NCBI RefSeq assembly: GCF_014174255.1
Contig: NZ_JABEQJ010000014.1
Location: forward strand, 62,001-126,000
DNA from: Gluconacetobacter sacchari
GTDB taxonomy: Bacteria > Pseudomonadota > Alphaproteobacteria > Acetobacterales > Acetobacteraceae
Direction: 5' to 3'
Length of the DNA: 64,000 nucleotides
The translations under genes and the position numbers were made by a program. Shown in pieces: positions 35,728 through 44,971 of the stretch. The notes under the pieces are model-generated. The model had not been told where the DNA came from. It worked only from the letters and a program-made list of their open reading frames with translations, and ran no database searches. Within the stretch, counting starts at the first letter, position 1; the number at the start of each line of letters is the position of its first letter.

Positions 35728-37118
35728 ACCCCACGCCGATCGAGGACAGAACGCCGGATGCCGCGCCGGCCAACGGGGGCGGCTTGGCCCATTCGTTGCG
35801 CACCCGCCACGTTTCGATGATCGCGATCGGCGGCATGGTGGGCGCCGGCCTGTTCGTCAACACCTCGGTCATGATCCAGGGGGCGGGGCCGCTGGTGCTG
35901 CTGTCCTACCTCATGGCCGGGCTGATCGTCTTCCTGGTCATGCGCATGCTGGGCGAAATGGCCATCGACTGCCCCGAGGCCGGGTCGTTCGTCGGGCATG
36001 TGCGGCGCGGGCTGGGGCACCGCGCCGCCTTCGTCACCGGCTGGTCCTACTGGCTGTTCTGGGTCGTGGTCGCCTCGGTCGAGGCCAAGGCGGCGGCGCT
36101 GATCGTCGGGCCGATGCTCGACGTCGCCCAGCTTCCGGTGGCGCTGGCGCTGATCGCGCTGATGACGGCGGTCAACATGGGGTCGGTCCGGGGCTATGGC
36201 GAGTTCGAATTCTGGTTCTCGCTGATGAAGATCTCGGCGATCGGCCTGTTCACGATCATCGCCGGGCTGGCGCTGTTCGGGGTGTTCGGCACGTCGCTCA
36301 ACGGCGGCATCGCGCATCTGTGGGACCGGGGCGGCTTCATGCCGCACGGGTTCGGGGCCTCGCTGTCGCTGCTGCCGGCGATCCTGTTCACCTTCGCCGG
36401 GGCCGAGATCGCCACCGTCGCGGCGGCGGAAACCGACAATCCGGGCCATAACATCGTCCGGGCCATCCGCACCGTGGTCGTGCGGGTGATGCTGTTCTAC
36501 ATGGGCTCGCTGGCCGTGATCCTGTGCCTGATCCCGTGGAACCAGATCCGCCCCGGCCATTCGCCGTTCCTCGACGTCCTGCACCGTATCGGCATCCCCG
36601 GCGCCGAGGCGGCGATGACGGTGGTGGTGCTGGTGGCGATCGCCTCGTGCCTCAATTCCACCCTGTACGTCACCTCGCGCATCCTGTTCGAGATGGCGGC
36701 GCATGGCGACGCGCCGGCGGTGCTGGTCCGCACCGGGCCCAGCGGCGCCCCCCGCCGCGCGATCGGGATCGGCAGCGCGGTGGCCATGGTGCTGACGGTC
36801 ATCGCCGCGACCTTCCCGGGCGAGGTCTTCGGTTTCCTGCTCAACGCCTCGGGGGCGATCATCCTGTTCGATTACCTGATGGTGGTGTTCGCCCAGATCG
36901 CCCTGCGCGGGCGCATGCGCGGCGAGGGGCGGCAGCCGGCCTTCCCGATGCTGCTGTTCCCCTATCTGTCCTGGCTCACCGTGGCCGCGATCCTGCTGGT
37001 GATGGTGACGATGCTGCTGACCCCCGACACGCGGGTGCAGATCGAACTGGGCAGCGTGACGCTGGTCCTGATCGTGGCGCTGGGCGCGGTCACGCCGCGC
37101 CGCCGCGCCTCTTCGTAA
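35721..37118 (+). CDS. Amino acid permease, APC superfamily (AAT family)
   Basis: A 465-residue inner-membrane transporter with 12 predicted membrane segments. The first segment carries the APC signature HVSMIAIGGMVGAGLFVNTS. The following LLSYLMAGLIVFLVMRMLGEMA and the EFWFSLMKISAIGLF segment are typical of the AAT branch, which includes GABA, proline and aromatic amino acid permeases. The exact substrate cannot be told from sequence alone. It begins 7 nt before the end of eipB, which implies co-transcription although the two have no known shared function. Confidence 0.87.
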   Translation: MLNPTPIEDRTPDAAPANGGGLAHSLRTRHVSMIAIGGMVGAGLFVNTSVMIQGAGPLVLLSYLMAGLIVFLVMRMLGEMAIDCPEAGSFVGHVRRGLGHRAAFVTGWSYWLFWVVVASVEAKAAALIVGPMLDVAQLPVALALIALMTAVNMGSVRGYGEFEFWFSLMKISAIGLFTIIAGLALFGVFGTSLNGGIAHLWDRGGFMPHGFGASLSLLPAILFTFAGAEIATVAAAETDNPGHNIVRAIRTVVVRVMLFYMGSLAVILCLIPWNQIRPGHSPFLDVLHRIGIPGAEAAMTVVVLVAIASCLNSTLYVTSRILFEMAAHGDAPAVLVRTGPSGAPRRAIGIGSAVAMVLTVIAATFPGEVFGFLLNASGAIILFDYLMVVFAQIALRGRMRGEGRQPAFPMLLFPYLSWLTVAAILLVMVTMLLTPDTRVQIELGSVTLVLIVALGAVTPRRRASS

Positions 37119-37209
37119 CGGTTTCGCCTTTTCAACGCCACGAAGGTCGGATCATATCCAACCCGGCGGGACGGCAAAGATCCCGTGCGTAAATCAGGAG
37201 TTGGTTCGC

Positions 37210-37548
37210 ATGAACAGGCATATTGTCAGGGGCGCCCTGCTGGCGCTGGGTGTGGTCGCCGGCGGCGCCATGACGGTCGGCACCGCCGCTCCGGCCCAGG
37301 CGCAGGTCTATCGCTACGGTCCGGTCACCCCCGGCTGGGCACCGCCCCCCATGCCGCCGCCGCGTGCCGAAATCGTGCCCGTGCCGCGCCCCGGCTGGAT
37401 GTGGGTCGGCGGCGGCTGGGACTGGACAGATCGCGGCTATATCTGGGTTCCGGGCCATTACGTGCGCGGCTGGCACCGGGGCTGGGGCCCGGGACGGTGG
37501 GAGCAGCGCGGCCCGCGCTGGGTCTGGATCCGGCCCGGCTGGCGTTGA
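37210..37548 (+). CDS. Small secreted YXWGXW-repeat-like protein
   Basis: A 112-residue exported protein. A twin-basic start (MNRHIVRGALL) leads into a signal peptide that ends AQAQ at about residue 32. The mature part is rich in Trp, Gly, Pro and Arg, with repeated W-x-x-G-x-W style motifs (WVGGGWDW, WVPGHYVRGW, RGWGPGRW, RWVWIRPGW). Proteins of this type are small periplasmic or surface proteins of unknown role. The ATG at 37210 has AGGAG 9 nt upstream. Confidence 0.7.
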   Translation: MNRHIVRGALLALGVVAGGAMTVGTAAPAQAQVYRYGPVTPGWAPPPMPPPRAEIVPVPRPGWMWVGGGWDWTDRGYIWVPGHYVRGWHRGWGPGRWEQRGPRWVWIRPGWR

Positions 37549-37555
37549 GCGCATT

Positions 37556-37580
37556 GCCTGGCGCGGTATCCGCGTCAGGC
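37556..37580. terminator. Convergent hairpin between the YXWGXW gene and xthA
   Basis: GCCTGGCGCGG (37556-37566) pairs with CCGCGTCAGGC (37570-37580) around a TAT loop: 11 pairs, one of them a G-T wobble. It lies between two convergent genes and covers the xthA stop codon. There is no T-run on either side, so termination is plausible but not proven. Confidence 0.45.
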
Positions 37581-38351
37581 ATCGTCCAGCGTTATGACCA
37601 GCGGCACATGGTCCGACGGCTGGCCGCGCCCGCGCTCGTCCCGGTCCGGCCGGGCATCGCGCAGGCGCTCTGCCAGACGGGGTGACAGCAGGGCATGGTC
37701 GATGCGCAACCCGCAATCGCGCGGCCAGGCCCCGGCCTGATAATCCCAGAACGTGTAATACCGGCCATGCGGATGCAGCGCCCGCAGCGCATCGGTCAGG
37801 CCCAGCCAGATCAGCCGGCGAAAGGCCGCGCGCGATTCCGGGCGCACCAGCGCGTCGGTGGGCGGCAGGGCGCCGGGCGCGCAATCCTCGTCCGTCGGGC
37901 AGACATTATAGTCGCCCGCCAGCACGAAATCCCTCCCGGCCTCCAGCAGCGCCCGCGCATGCAGCGCCAACGCCTCCATGAAGGCCAGCTTGGCCTCATA
38001 TCCGGCACTGCCGCCGGAATTGCCGTTGGGCAGATACAGGTTGCCGAAGACCAGCCCCTCCGCCTCGATCTCGACATAGCGCGCCTGCGGGGCCTCGTCG
38101 GCCAGGAACGGCAGCGCCCGCGCGGTGACGGCCACCGGCCCGCGCGACAGGATGGCAACGCCGTTATAGCTCTTCTGCCCCACCACCACCGAGTCGTAGC
38201 CAGCCTCGCGGAACGCCTCGGCCGGGAACGCTGCCTCCTCGCACTTGATCTCCTGAAGGCCGAGCAGGTCGGGTTTCTCGCGCTCCAGCCAGTCCAGCAC
38301 ATGGGCCTGGCGCTGGCGGACGGAATTGACGTTCCAGCTTGCGATTTTCAT
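37575..38351 (-). CDS. xthA: XthA, exodeoxyribonuclease III
   Basis: A 258-residue AP endonuclease/3'-exonuclease of base excision repair. Active-site motifs are in order: SWNVNSVR at the N-terminus, LQEIKCEE (metal-binding Glu), AGDYNV (Asp-x-Asn), RIDHALLS, and the final SDHVPLV with the catalytic Asp-His. It cuts DNA at abasic sites and removes blocked 3' ends. The Fe-S carrier gene lies just upstream on the same strand, 18 nt away. Confidence 0.96.
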   Translation of the reverse strand: MKIASWNVNSVRQRQAHVLDWLEREKPDLLGLQEIKCEEAAFPAEAFREAGYDSVVVGQKSYNGVAILSRGPVAVTARALPFLADEAPQARYVEIEAEGLVFGNLYLPNGNSGGSAGYEAKLAFMEALALHARALLEAGRDFVLAGDYNVCPTDEDCAPGALPPTDALVRPESRAAFRRLIWLGLTDALRALHPHGRYYTFWDYQAGAWPRDCGLRIDHALLSPRLAERLRDARPDRDERGRGQPSDHVPLVITLDDA

Positions 38352-38369
38352 CTGCGAAAGGCGGCCCGC

Positions 38370-38738
38370 TCAATCGATCGAGAAACTGGTGCCGCACCCG
38401 CAGGACGAGGTGGCATTGGGATTGCGCACCGTGAAATGCGCGCCCATCAGCGAATCGTTGAAATGCAGTTCCGCGCCGGCCAGCAAATCCATGCTGGCCG
38501 GGTCGACCAGCACGCGGGACGCGCCCGCCGGCACCACGATGTCGTCGGCGCGTTCCGCGCCATCCAGGGCGAAACTGTATTGAAACCCGTTGCACCCCCC
38601 GGCGAGCACGCTGACCCGCAGCGCCGTCGCCGCGGTGCCGGCCCCCGGCTGGGCGGCGATGATCTCCCCCAGCCTGGCGGCGGCCTCGGGCGAGACGCGG
38701 AAAGCGGTGGCGGAGGAAGAAGGCAGCGGCATGTCCAT
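38370..38738 (-). CDS. erpA: ErpA/IscA-type iron-sulfur cluster carrier
   Basis: A 122-residue A-type carrier. The three conserved cluster-binding cysteines are present, one in AGGCNGFQYSF and two in the C-terminal SSCGCGTSF. These proteins pass Fe-S clusters from the SUF or ISC machinery to target enzymes. The start is uncertain: ATG codons at 38750, 38738 and 38732 are all in frame; 38738 is listed as a compromise with family length. It is divergent from dgt and precedes xthA. erpA beside dgt and xthA is a common alphaproteobacterial order. Confidence 0.88.
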   Translation of the reverse strand: MDMPLPSSSATAFRVSPEAAARLGEIIAAQPGAGTAATALRVSVLAGGCNGFQYSFALDGAERADDIVVPAGASRVLVDPASMDLLAGAELHFNDSLMGAHFTVRNPNATSSCGCGTSFSID

Positions 38739-38881
38739 CAGGATCACCATCGTCACGCGGCCCGGGGTCCACATGCCAGGTCGGCATGCTGGCCTTGCGG
38801 CGCCGGGCGGGTTATCGACAGGGGGCGGTCCGGTTCGTCCGGCACCGGGCACACGCCACCCATTCGGGATTGGTTTCATAT

Positions 38882-40045
38882 ATGAGCATCGCACCCTACG
38901 CTGTCCAGACCGCCACCGCCCGGGGCCGCCTGCATGCCGAGCCGGAATCGCCCAGCCGCTCGCCGTGGCAGCGCGACCGCGACCGGGTGCTGCATTCCGC
39001 CGGCTTCCGCACGCTGCAATACAAGACGCAGGTCTTCGTCAACCATCAGGGCGATTTCTTCCGCACCCGGCTGACCCATTCGCTGGAAGTGGCGCAGATC
39101 GCCCGCTCCATCGCCCGCAGCCTGTCGGTGGACGAGGACCTGACCGAGACCCTGTCCCTGGCCCACGATCTGGGCCACACGCCCTTCGGCCACGCGGGCG
39201 AGGACGCGCTGGCCGCCGCGATGGCCGACTGGGGCGGCTTCGACCACAATACCCAGACCCTGCGCCAGGTGACCAAGCTGGAACGCCGCTATTTCGACTT
39301 CGACGGCCTGAACCTGACCTGGGAAACGCTGGAAGGGCTGATCAAGCATAACGGCCCGGTGGACCACCCGACCGGCTATGTCGCGCGTTACGCCGACGGG
39401 CTGGGGCTGGACCTGTCCAGCTATGCGTCGGTCGAGGCCCAGATCGCCGCCATGGCCGACGACATCGCCTATCACGCCCACGACCTGGACGACGGCATGC
39501 GCGCCGGCCTGCTGGACCTGGCCGACCTGGCGGACCTGCCGGTGGTCGGCGCGGCGCTGGCCCAGGTCCGCGCCCTGGCCGCCGGCCCCGGCGAGGACCT
39601 GCACCTCCAGGACCGGATGCGGCACGAGACCATCCGCCGGGTGATCAACGCCCTGGCGGTGGACCTGACGGAGCAGACGCGGCGCAACCTGGCGGACCTC
39701 GCTCCCGGATCGCCCGACGACGTGCGGCGCGCGCGCGCGCCGGTGGTGGCCTACAGCCCGGCGATGGCGCGCGACAACGGGGCCATCCGCACCTTCCTGT
39801 ATGCGCGGATGTACCGGCACTGGCGGGTCAACCGCATGACGCGCAAGGCGCGGATGGCGGTCGAATCCATCTTCTCGATTCTGGCCGAAGACATCTCCCT
39901 CCTCCCCGACGCCTGGCGGCAGGAAGCCCGGGCCACCGACGCGACGGGTGCGCGCCGGATCGTGGCCGACTATATAGCCGGAATGACGGATCGATTCGCG
40001 ATGGAAGAACATCGACGGTTGACGGATCTGTCCGTGCCGGGCTGA
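38882..40045 (+). CDS. dgt: Deoxyguanosinetriphosphate triphosphohydrolase-like protein
   Basis: A 387-residue HD-domain hydrolase that cleaves dNTPs to nucleoside and triphosphate. Metal-binding residues of the HD core are visible: RLTHSLEV (His), AHDLGHTPFGH (His-Asp), and DDIAYHAHDLDDG (Asp). It belongs to the shorter dGTPase-like type (about 380-400 residues) usual in alphaproteobacteria. The true start is ATG 38882, opening MSIAPYAVQ; a longer frame exists upstream but overlaps the divergent erpA region. argS follows after 46 nt. Confidence 0.93.
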   Translation: MSIAPYAVQTATARGRLHAEPESPSRSPWQRDRDRVLHSAGFRTLQYKTQVFVNHQGDFFRTRLTHSLEVAQIARSIARSLSVDEDLTETLSLAHDLGHTPFGHAGEDALAAAMADWGGFDHNTQTLRQVTKLERRYFDFDGLNLTWETLEGLIKHNGPVDHPTGYVARYADGLGLDLSSYASVEAQIAAMADDIAYHAHDLDDGMRAGLLDLADLADLPVVGAALAQVRALAAGPGEDLHLQDRMRHETIRRVINALAVDLTEQTRRNLADLAPGSPDDVRRARAPVVAYSPAMARDNGAIRTFLYARMYRHWRVNRMTRKARMAVESIFSILAEDISLLPDAWRQEARATDATGARRIVADYIAGMTDRFAMEEHRRLTDLSVPG

Positions 40046-40091
40046 AACGCCCGTACTCATGTTCCAGTCGTTCAGTAGGAAGCCGCATCGC

Positions 40092-41885
40092 ATGTCCGAC
40101 AGCCTGTTCGTCCGCTATCTCTCGCATGTGCGCGACGCCCTGCGGCGGATCGTTCCGGACCTGCCGGAGGAGGTGACGGCGCGCGTGGAACTGACGCCGA
40201 CCCGCGATCCGGCCCATGGCGACATGGCCACCAACGCCGCCCTGCTGGCGGCCAAACCGGCCCGCCGCCGCCCGGCCGAGATCGCGGCCGACCTCGCGGC
40301 GGCGCTGGTCGAGGTCCCGGGCATCGCCCGGGCCGAGCCCGCCGGCCCCGGCTTCGTCAATTTGACGCTGGACGCATCGGTGCTGCGCGCGGTGGCGGGC
40401 GAGGTGCTGCGCGCCGGCGAGTCCTACGGCGACGCCACGCTGGGGCAGGGCGTGCGGGTGAATGTCGAATATGTGTCGGCCAACCCGACCGGCCCGATGC
40501 ATGTCGGCCATTGCCGGGGCGCCGTGGTCGGCGACGCGCTGGCCAATCTGCTGGCCAAGGCCGGATACGCCGTCACCAAGGAATATTACATCAACGATGC
40601 CGGCGCCCAGGTCGCGGCCCTGGCCTGGGCCGCCTACTGGCGCTACCTGGAGGCCATCGGCACGACCATGGACCGCGAGACGTTCGCCGAACTGGTGCCC
40701 GGCGGCATCCAGTATGGCGGCGACTACCTGATCCCGGTGGGCGAGGCCCTGGCCGAACGGCACGGCACCGGCCTGGCCGGGGTCGACGGCCAGCCGGCGG
40801 CGCCCGAACTCTGGATGGACACGGTCAAGCCCTTCGTGGTCGCCGCGATGATGGCCATGATCCGCGAGGATCTTGACGTGCTGGGGGTGCGCCACGACGT
40901 CTTCACCAGCGAGGCGAAGATCCTGGCCGACGGCGTGACCGACCGCGCCATCGCCCGCCTCGACGCACAGGGCCTGCTGTACGAGGGCGTGCTGGAACCG
41001 CCGAAGGGCAAGCTGCCCGACGATTGGGAGGCCCGGCCCCAGACCCTGTTCCGCTCCACCGCGTTCGGCGACGACGTGGACCGCCCGCTGCGCAAGTCCG
41101 ACGGCTCGAACACTTACTTCGCCAACGATATCGGCTATCACGACGACAAGATCCGCCGTGGCGCCGACCTGCTGATCGATGTCTGGGGCGCCGACCATGG
41201 CGGCTACGTCACCCGGATGAAGGCGGCGGTGCAGGCGCTGAACGCGGGCGCCGGGGCCACCGGCTTCGACGTGCTGCTGTGCCAGATCGTCCGCATCGTG
41301 CGCGACGGCCAGCCGGTGCGCATGTCCAAGCGGGCCGGCACCTTCGTCACCCTGCGCGACCTGATCGACGAGGTCGGGCGCGACGCGGTGCGCTTCACGA
41401 TGCTGACGCGCAAGGCCGACGCGCAGATGGAATTCGACCTGGACCAGGTGGTGGCCCAGACCCGCGACAACCCGGTCTTCTACGTGCAGTACGCCCATGC
41501 CCGCTGCCGCTCGGTCCTCCGCGCGGCGCAGGAGATGTTGGGCGAGGCCGCGATCGCCCCCGCCGCGCTGGCCGAGGCCGCTCTGGACGGCATCGGCTCG
41601 GATGCCGAACTGGCGCTGCTGCGGCGCCTGGCCCAGTGGCCCCGCACGGTCGAGGGCGCCGCCCAGGCGCACGAACCGCACCGCATCGCCTTTTATCTCG
41701 GCGAACTCGCGGGCGATTTCCATACGCTGTGGAATCGCGGCCGCGATGATGCGACATTGCGCTTCCTACAGGAGGACGACCTTCCCGCCACCCGGGCGAA
41801 GCTGGCACTGGTCGAGGCCACGGCCACCACCATCCGCTCCGGCCTGGCGGTGCTGGGCGTCCAGCCGGTCGAGGAAATGCGATGA
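40092..41885 (+). CDS. argS: ArgS, arginyl-tRNA synthetase
   Basis: A 597-residue class I synthetase. The HIGH-equivalent HVGH is at about 137-140 within SANPTGPMHVGHCRGAVVGD, and the KMSKS-equivalent is RMSKRAGTF. The N-terminal additional domain for tRNA D-loop contact and the C-terminal DALR anticodon domain (from about 470) are both present. It charges tRNA-Arg. It is the first gene of a seven-gene row; the SPOR gene starts inside its stop codon (ATGA). Confidence 0.97.
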   Translation: MSDSLFVRYLSHVRDALRRIVPDLPEEVTARVELTPTRDPAHGDMATNAALLAAKPARRRPAEIAADLAAALVEVPGIARAEPAGPGFVNLTLDASVLRAVAGEVLRAGESYGDATLGQGVRVNVEYVSANPTGPMHVGHCRGAVVGDALANLLAKAGYAVTKEYYINDAGAQVAALAWAAYWRYLEAIGTTMDRETFAELVPGGIQYGGDYLIPVGEALAERHGTGLAGVDGQPAAPELWMDTVKPFVVAAMMAMIREDLDVLGVRHDVFTSEAKILADGVTDRAIARLDAQGLLYEGVLEPPKGKLPDDWEARPQTLFRSTAFGDDVDRPLRKSDGSNTYFANDIGYHDDKIRRGADLLIDVWGADHGGYVTRMKAAVQALNAGAGATGFDVLLCQIVRIVRDGQPVRMSKRAGTFVTLRDLIDEVGRDAVRFTMLTRKADAQMEFDLDQVVAQTRDNPVFYVQYAHARCRSVLRAAQEMLGEAAIAPAALAEAALDGIGSDAELALLRRLAQWPRTVEGAAQAHEPHRIAFYLGELAGDFHTLWNRGRDDATLRFLQEDDLPATRAKLALVEATATTIRSGLAVLGVQPVEEMR

Positions 41886-42736
41886 GCGATACCGATCCCA
41901 CCGGCCGCGACCCATACGAGGACCGGCTGAACCGCGTGCGCGAGCGCATGAGCGCGGATTACGACGACGACCCGCCGCCGCGCACGCGCCCCGCCCGCCG
42001 GGCGGGCGGCCTGCTGGACAGCCTGCTGGGCGCCGATCCCACGACGCGGCGCCTGGCCTACGGCGCGGCCGGCCTGGGCGGCCTGCTGGTGATCGCCATC
42101 GGCGGCTGGGCCCTGGTCGGCCACCACCAGACGGGCATTCCCGTCCTCGGGCCACCGCCCGGGCCGGTGCGGGTGCGCCCGCTCGATCCGGGCGGCATGC
42201 AGGTTCTGGGGGCGGAAGCACCCAGCGGCGACGACGGCGCGGTGGCCCGCCTGGCCCCGGGCCCGGAACAGCCGCGCCCCGACCGCCTGGCCCAGCAATA
42301 CGGCCAGCCGCCGGAACCTCCGGCCGCACCAGCCGCCCCCGCATCCTCGCCCGCTCCGGCCCCGTCATCCGCGCCCGCAGCGGCGGCCCAGCCCACGGCA
42401 CCTCCGGCTCCGGCCGCGCCGCCCGCCGTCGCTCCGGCTGCGCCCGCCCCGGCGCCCGCGCCAGCCGCCACGCCCGCCCCCGTGGCCGAGGGCCGCTACG
42501 GCGTACAACTCGCGGCCCTGGATTCCCAGCAATCCGCCGAGAAGGAATGGGCGCGCCTGACCCAGCACTACCCGGACCTGTTCGGCGGCCACACGCCGGT
42601 CATCGAGCGGACTGAACGCAACGGCGCCGTTTTCTTCCGCCTGCGTACGCGCGGCTTCGCCAGCATCGCCCAGGCCACGTCGTTCTGCGAACATGTGCGG
42701 CTGAACGGCCTGGCCTGCACGCTGGCCGGGTTCTAG
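41882..42736 (+). CDS. SPOR-domain membrane protein
   Basis: A 284-residue protein anchored in the inner membrane. A charged cytoplasmic N-terminus (about 1-55) is followed by one membrane helix (about 60-78), a long periplasmic Pro/Ala-rich spacer (about 135-200) and a C-terminal SPOR domain (about 203-284) starting GRYGVQLAAL. SPOR domains bind denuded septal peptidoglycan, so the protein may locate to the division site. It overlaps argS by 4 nt. In related genomes a nagZ gene often follows; here scpA follows directly. Confidence 0.88.
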   Translation: MSDTDPTGRDPYEDRLNRVRERMSADYDDDPPPRTRPARRAGGLLDSLLGADPTTRRLAYGAAGLGGLLVIAIGGWALVGHHQTGIPVLGPPPGPVRVRPLDPGGMQVLGAEAPSGDDGAVARLAPGPEQPRPDRLAQQYGQPPEPPAAPAAPASSPAPAPSSAPAAAAQPTAPPAPAAPPAVAPAAPAPAPAPAATPAPVAEGRYGVQLAALDSQQSAEKEWARLTQHYPDLFGGHTPVIERTERNGAVFFRLRTRGFASIAQATSFCEHVRLNGLACTLAGF

Positions 42737-42746
42737 GGACCGGCCA

Positions 42747-43646
42747 TTGGGCAGCGAACCCGCCGGCCAGATCCGCGCGGAAGGGCAGGGGACCAGCCTG
42801 CCCGACGGCCTGACCGCGCCCATGCTGCACCTGGACGGGTTCGAGGGGCCGCTGGACCTGCTGCTGGACCTGGCGCGGGCGCAGAAGGTCGATCTGGCGC
42901 GGATCTCGATCCTGCAACTGGTCGAGCAATATCTGGCGATCGTGGACTCCGCCCGTCGCGTCCGTCTGGAACTGGCGGCCGACTGGCTGGTCATGGCCGC
43001 CTGGCTGGCCTGGCTGAAATCGCGCCTGCTGCTGCCGGCCGAGGACGGCGAGGACACGGACGCCGAAGAAGCCGCCGAACTGCTCCAGGCGCGGCTTCTG
43101 GAACTGGCGCGGATCGGTCGGGCGGCGGCGTGGCTGGGGGCCCGTCCCCAATTGGGCCGCGACGTCTTCGCCCGGGGCGAACGCGAGGACCTGACGGAAA
43201 TCGACCGCTCGGGCCTGTCGCTGGACCTGCCGCAACTGATGGGCGCCTACATGGCGGCGATGCGGCGCGGCGCGCGCAAGCGCGTCTACCAGCCCAGGCG
43301 CCTGCATTTCTGGACGGTGCAGGACGCGCTGGCCCGCTTGCAGCGCCTGCTGGGCGCCGAGACCATCCCCGGCGGCGGCGACTGGTGCGACCTCGGGGCC
43401 TTCCTGCCCGAAGGCGGCCCGGCGATCGACGGCGAGGACGTGGAGGCACGGACCCAGCAACGCCGGGCCGCGATGGCCGGCACCCTGCTGGCCGGGCTGG
43501 AACTGGCGCGCAACGGCATGATCGAACTGCGGCAGGACGAACAATTCGGTCGCATCATGCTGCGCCCCAACGCCGGGGGCGAACCGGCGGCCAACGATAC
43601 GGGCATGGATGGGCCGGAGATGGACAGGATGGACGCGGCGGAATGA
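42747..43646 (+). CDS. scpA: ScpA, segregation and condensation protein A
   Basis: A 299-residue kleisin that bridges the two heads of SMC in chromosome condensation. The N-terminal signature LHLDGFEGPLDLLLDLARAQKVDLARISI and AADWLVMAAWLAWLKSRLLLP are clear, and the C-terminal winged helix is present at the end of the long middle region. The start is a TTG at 42747 with AGGGA 7 nt upstream; the next ATG (42822) lies directly before the conserved core and would remove the leader. It overlaps scpB by 4 nt. Confidence 0.93.
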   Translation: MGSEPAGQIRAEGQGTSLPDGLTAPMLHLDGFEGPLDLLLDLARAQKVDLARISILQLVEQYLAIVDSARRVRLELAADWLVMAAWLAWLKSRLLLPAEDGEDTDAEEAAELLQARLLELARIGRAAAWLGARPQLGRDVFARGEREDLTEIDRSGLSLDLPQLMGAYMAAMRRGARKRVYQPRRLHFWTVQDALARLQRLLGAETIPGGGDWCDLGAFLPEGGPAIDGEDVEARTQQRRAAMAGTLLAGLELARNGMIELRQDEQFGRIMLRPNAGGEPAANDTGMDGPEMDRMDAAE

Positions 43647-44320
43647 CCGACGAACAGGACACTCCCGAGATGTCAGCGACCGGCGAGGACGCGGCCATGT
43701 CCGCCATTCCGCTGGCGATCCGCCTGGTCGAGGCCATGGTGTTCGCCAGCCCCGACCCGGTGCCCGAACGCGCGATCGCCGACCTGCTCGAAGCGCAGGA
43801 CCTGGTCCCCCCCGACACCGAGGACCTCGCCGCCTATGTGCGCGGGGTGATCGACGGCATGGTGGCGCTGTATGCCGGCCGGGGCGTGGCCCCGGTCCTG
43901 GTGGCCGGCGGATGGCAGTTCCGGACGATGGCCGACCTGGCGCCGCGCCTGACCCGCGTGCTGCACCGCCCCCGCCGGCTGGCCCGCGCGACGCTGGAAA
44001 GCCTGGCGATCATCGCCTATCACCAGCCCTGCACCCGCGGCGAAATCGAGGAGATCCGCGGCGTCTCGCTCAGCCAGCAGGTGCTGGACACGCTGCTCGA
44101 GGCCTCGCTGATCGTGCCGCGCGGCCGCAAGGAGGTCCCGGGCCGGCCGATCCTGTGGGGCACATCGGCCGATTTCCTGCGCCATTTCGGCCTGCGCGAC
44201 CTGCGCGACCTGCCCCGGCGCGAGGAATTGCTGGTCGACGTGCCCGACAATCCCGCCCTGCAAGCCGCCGCGCCGGACGCGTCGGGGACGGAAGCGGTTC
44301 CCGGCCCGACGGCGGCGTGA
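43643..44320 (+). CDS. scpB: ScpB, segregation and condensation protein B
   Basis: A 225-residue partner of ScpA with two winged-helix domains. Family motifs: the opening RLVEAMVFASPDPVPERAI, GWQFRTMADLAPRLTR, the strongly conserved LARATLESLAIIAYHQPCTRGEIEEIRGVS, and GRPILWGTSADFLRHFGL. It starts inside the scpA stop codon (ATGA), giving coupled production of the two condensin subunits. The C-terminal 30 residues are a low-complexity Ala/Pro tail. tatB follows after 84 nt. Confidence 0.94.
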   Translation: MTDEQDTPEMSATGEDAAMSAIPLAIRLVEAMVFASPDPVPERAIADLLEAQDLVPPDTEDLAAYVRGVIDGMVALYAGRGVAPVLVAGGWQFRTMADLAPRLTRVLHRPRRLARATLESLAIIAYHQPCTRGEIEEIRGVSLSQQVLDTLLEASLIVPRGRKEVPGRPILWGTSADFLRHFGLRDLRDLPRREELLVDVPDNPALQAAAPDASGTEAVPGPTAA

Positions 44321-44404
44321 TAGGTGTCCACCCTTTCCACGCGCCGTTCGCGTCACGCCAGATCCGAGTCCGTATAATGTCCAAGCCTGAGCCGGGGATC
44401 GGTC

Positions 44405-44971
44405 ATGTTTGATTTCGCATGGTCCGAAATGGCACTGATCGGTGTCGTCGCCCTGCTGCTGATCGGGCCCAAGGACATGCCGGTCGCGATCCGCACCATC
44501 ACCGGGCTGATCAAGAAGGCCCGCAAGATGGCCTCGGAATTCCAGTCCCATGTCGACGAGATGGTGCGCGAGGCCGACCTGACGGAGGCAAGGGACGCGC
44601 TGGGCGGCCTGCGCCGCCTCAATGTCCGCAACCAGATCATGCGCGCGATCGACGATGACGGCACGCTGCAACGCACCTTCGGCGAATCGCCGCTCGACGC
44701 TTCCACCCCGGCGACGGCCAGCCCGCCCGGTTTCGATCCCGACGGGGCGCACCGCTACGGCTACATCCCGCCGGCCCCGGCGCGCGACGACGGCGCGTTC
44801 CCGCCGCTCGCGCCCGCCGGGCCCGCGCCCGCCCTGCTGCCGCCCTCGGTCGCGCGCCGGCTGACCGCCGAATGGGCGCGGCTGCGTCCGCCCGCCTTCC
44901 TGCCGCCGGCGCGGGTCATGCACGGAGCGCGGCGGGTGCCCGTGGACGCGCCGGCGCGGGACCACACATAA
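44405..44971 (+). CDS. tatB: TatB, twin-arginine translocase subunit
   Basis: A 188-residue Tat component. The single N-terminal membrane helix with the hinge is MFDFAWSEMALIGVVALLLIG, with Glu at position 8 as in TatB, followed by an amphipathic helix and a charged, then Pro/Ala-rich cytoplasmic tail. TatB works with TatC as receptor for folded proteins carrying twin-arginine signals. It overlaps tatC by one nucleotide (TAATG). A separate tatA gene, usually just upstream, is missing from this cluster. Confidence 0.9.
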   Translation: MFDFAWSEMALIGVVALLLIGPKDMPVAIRTITGLIKKARKMASEFQSHVDEMVREADLTEARDALGGLRRLNVRNQIMRAIDDDGTLQRTFGESPLDASTPATASPPGFDPDGAHRYGYIPPAPARDDGAFPPLAPAGPAPALLPPSVARRLTAEWARLRPPAFLPPARVMHGARRVPVDAPARDHT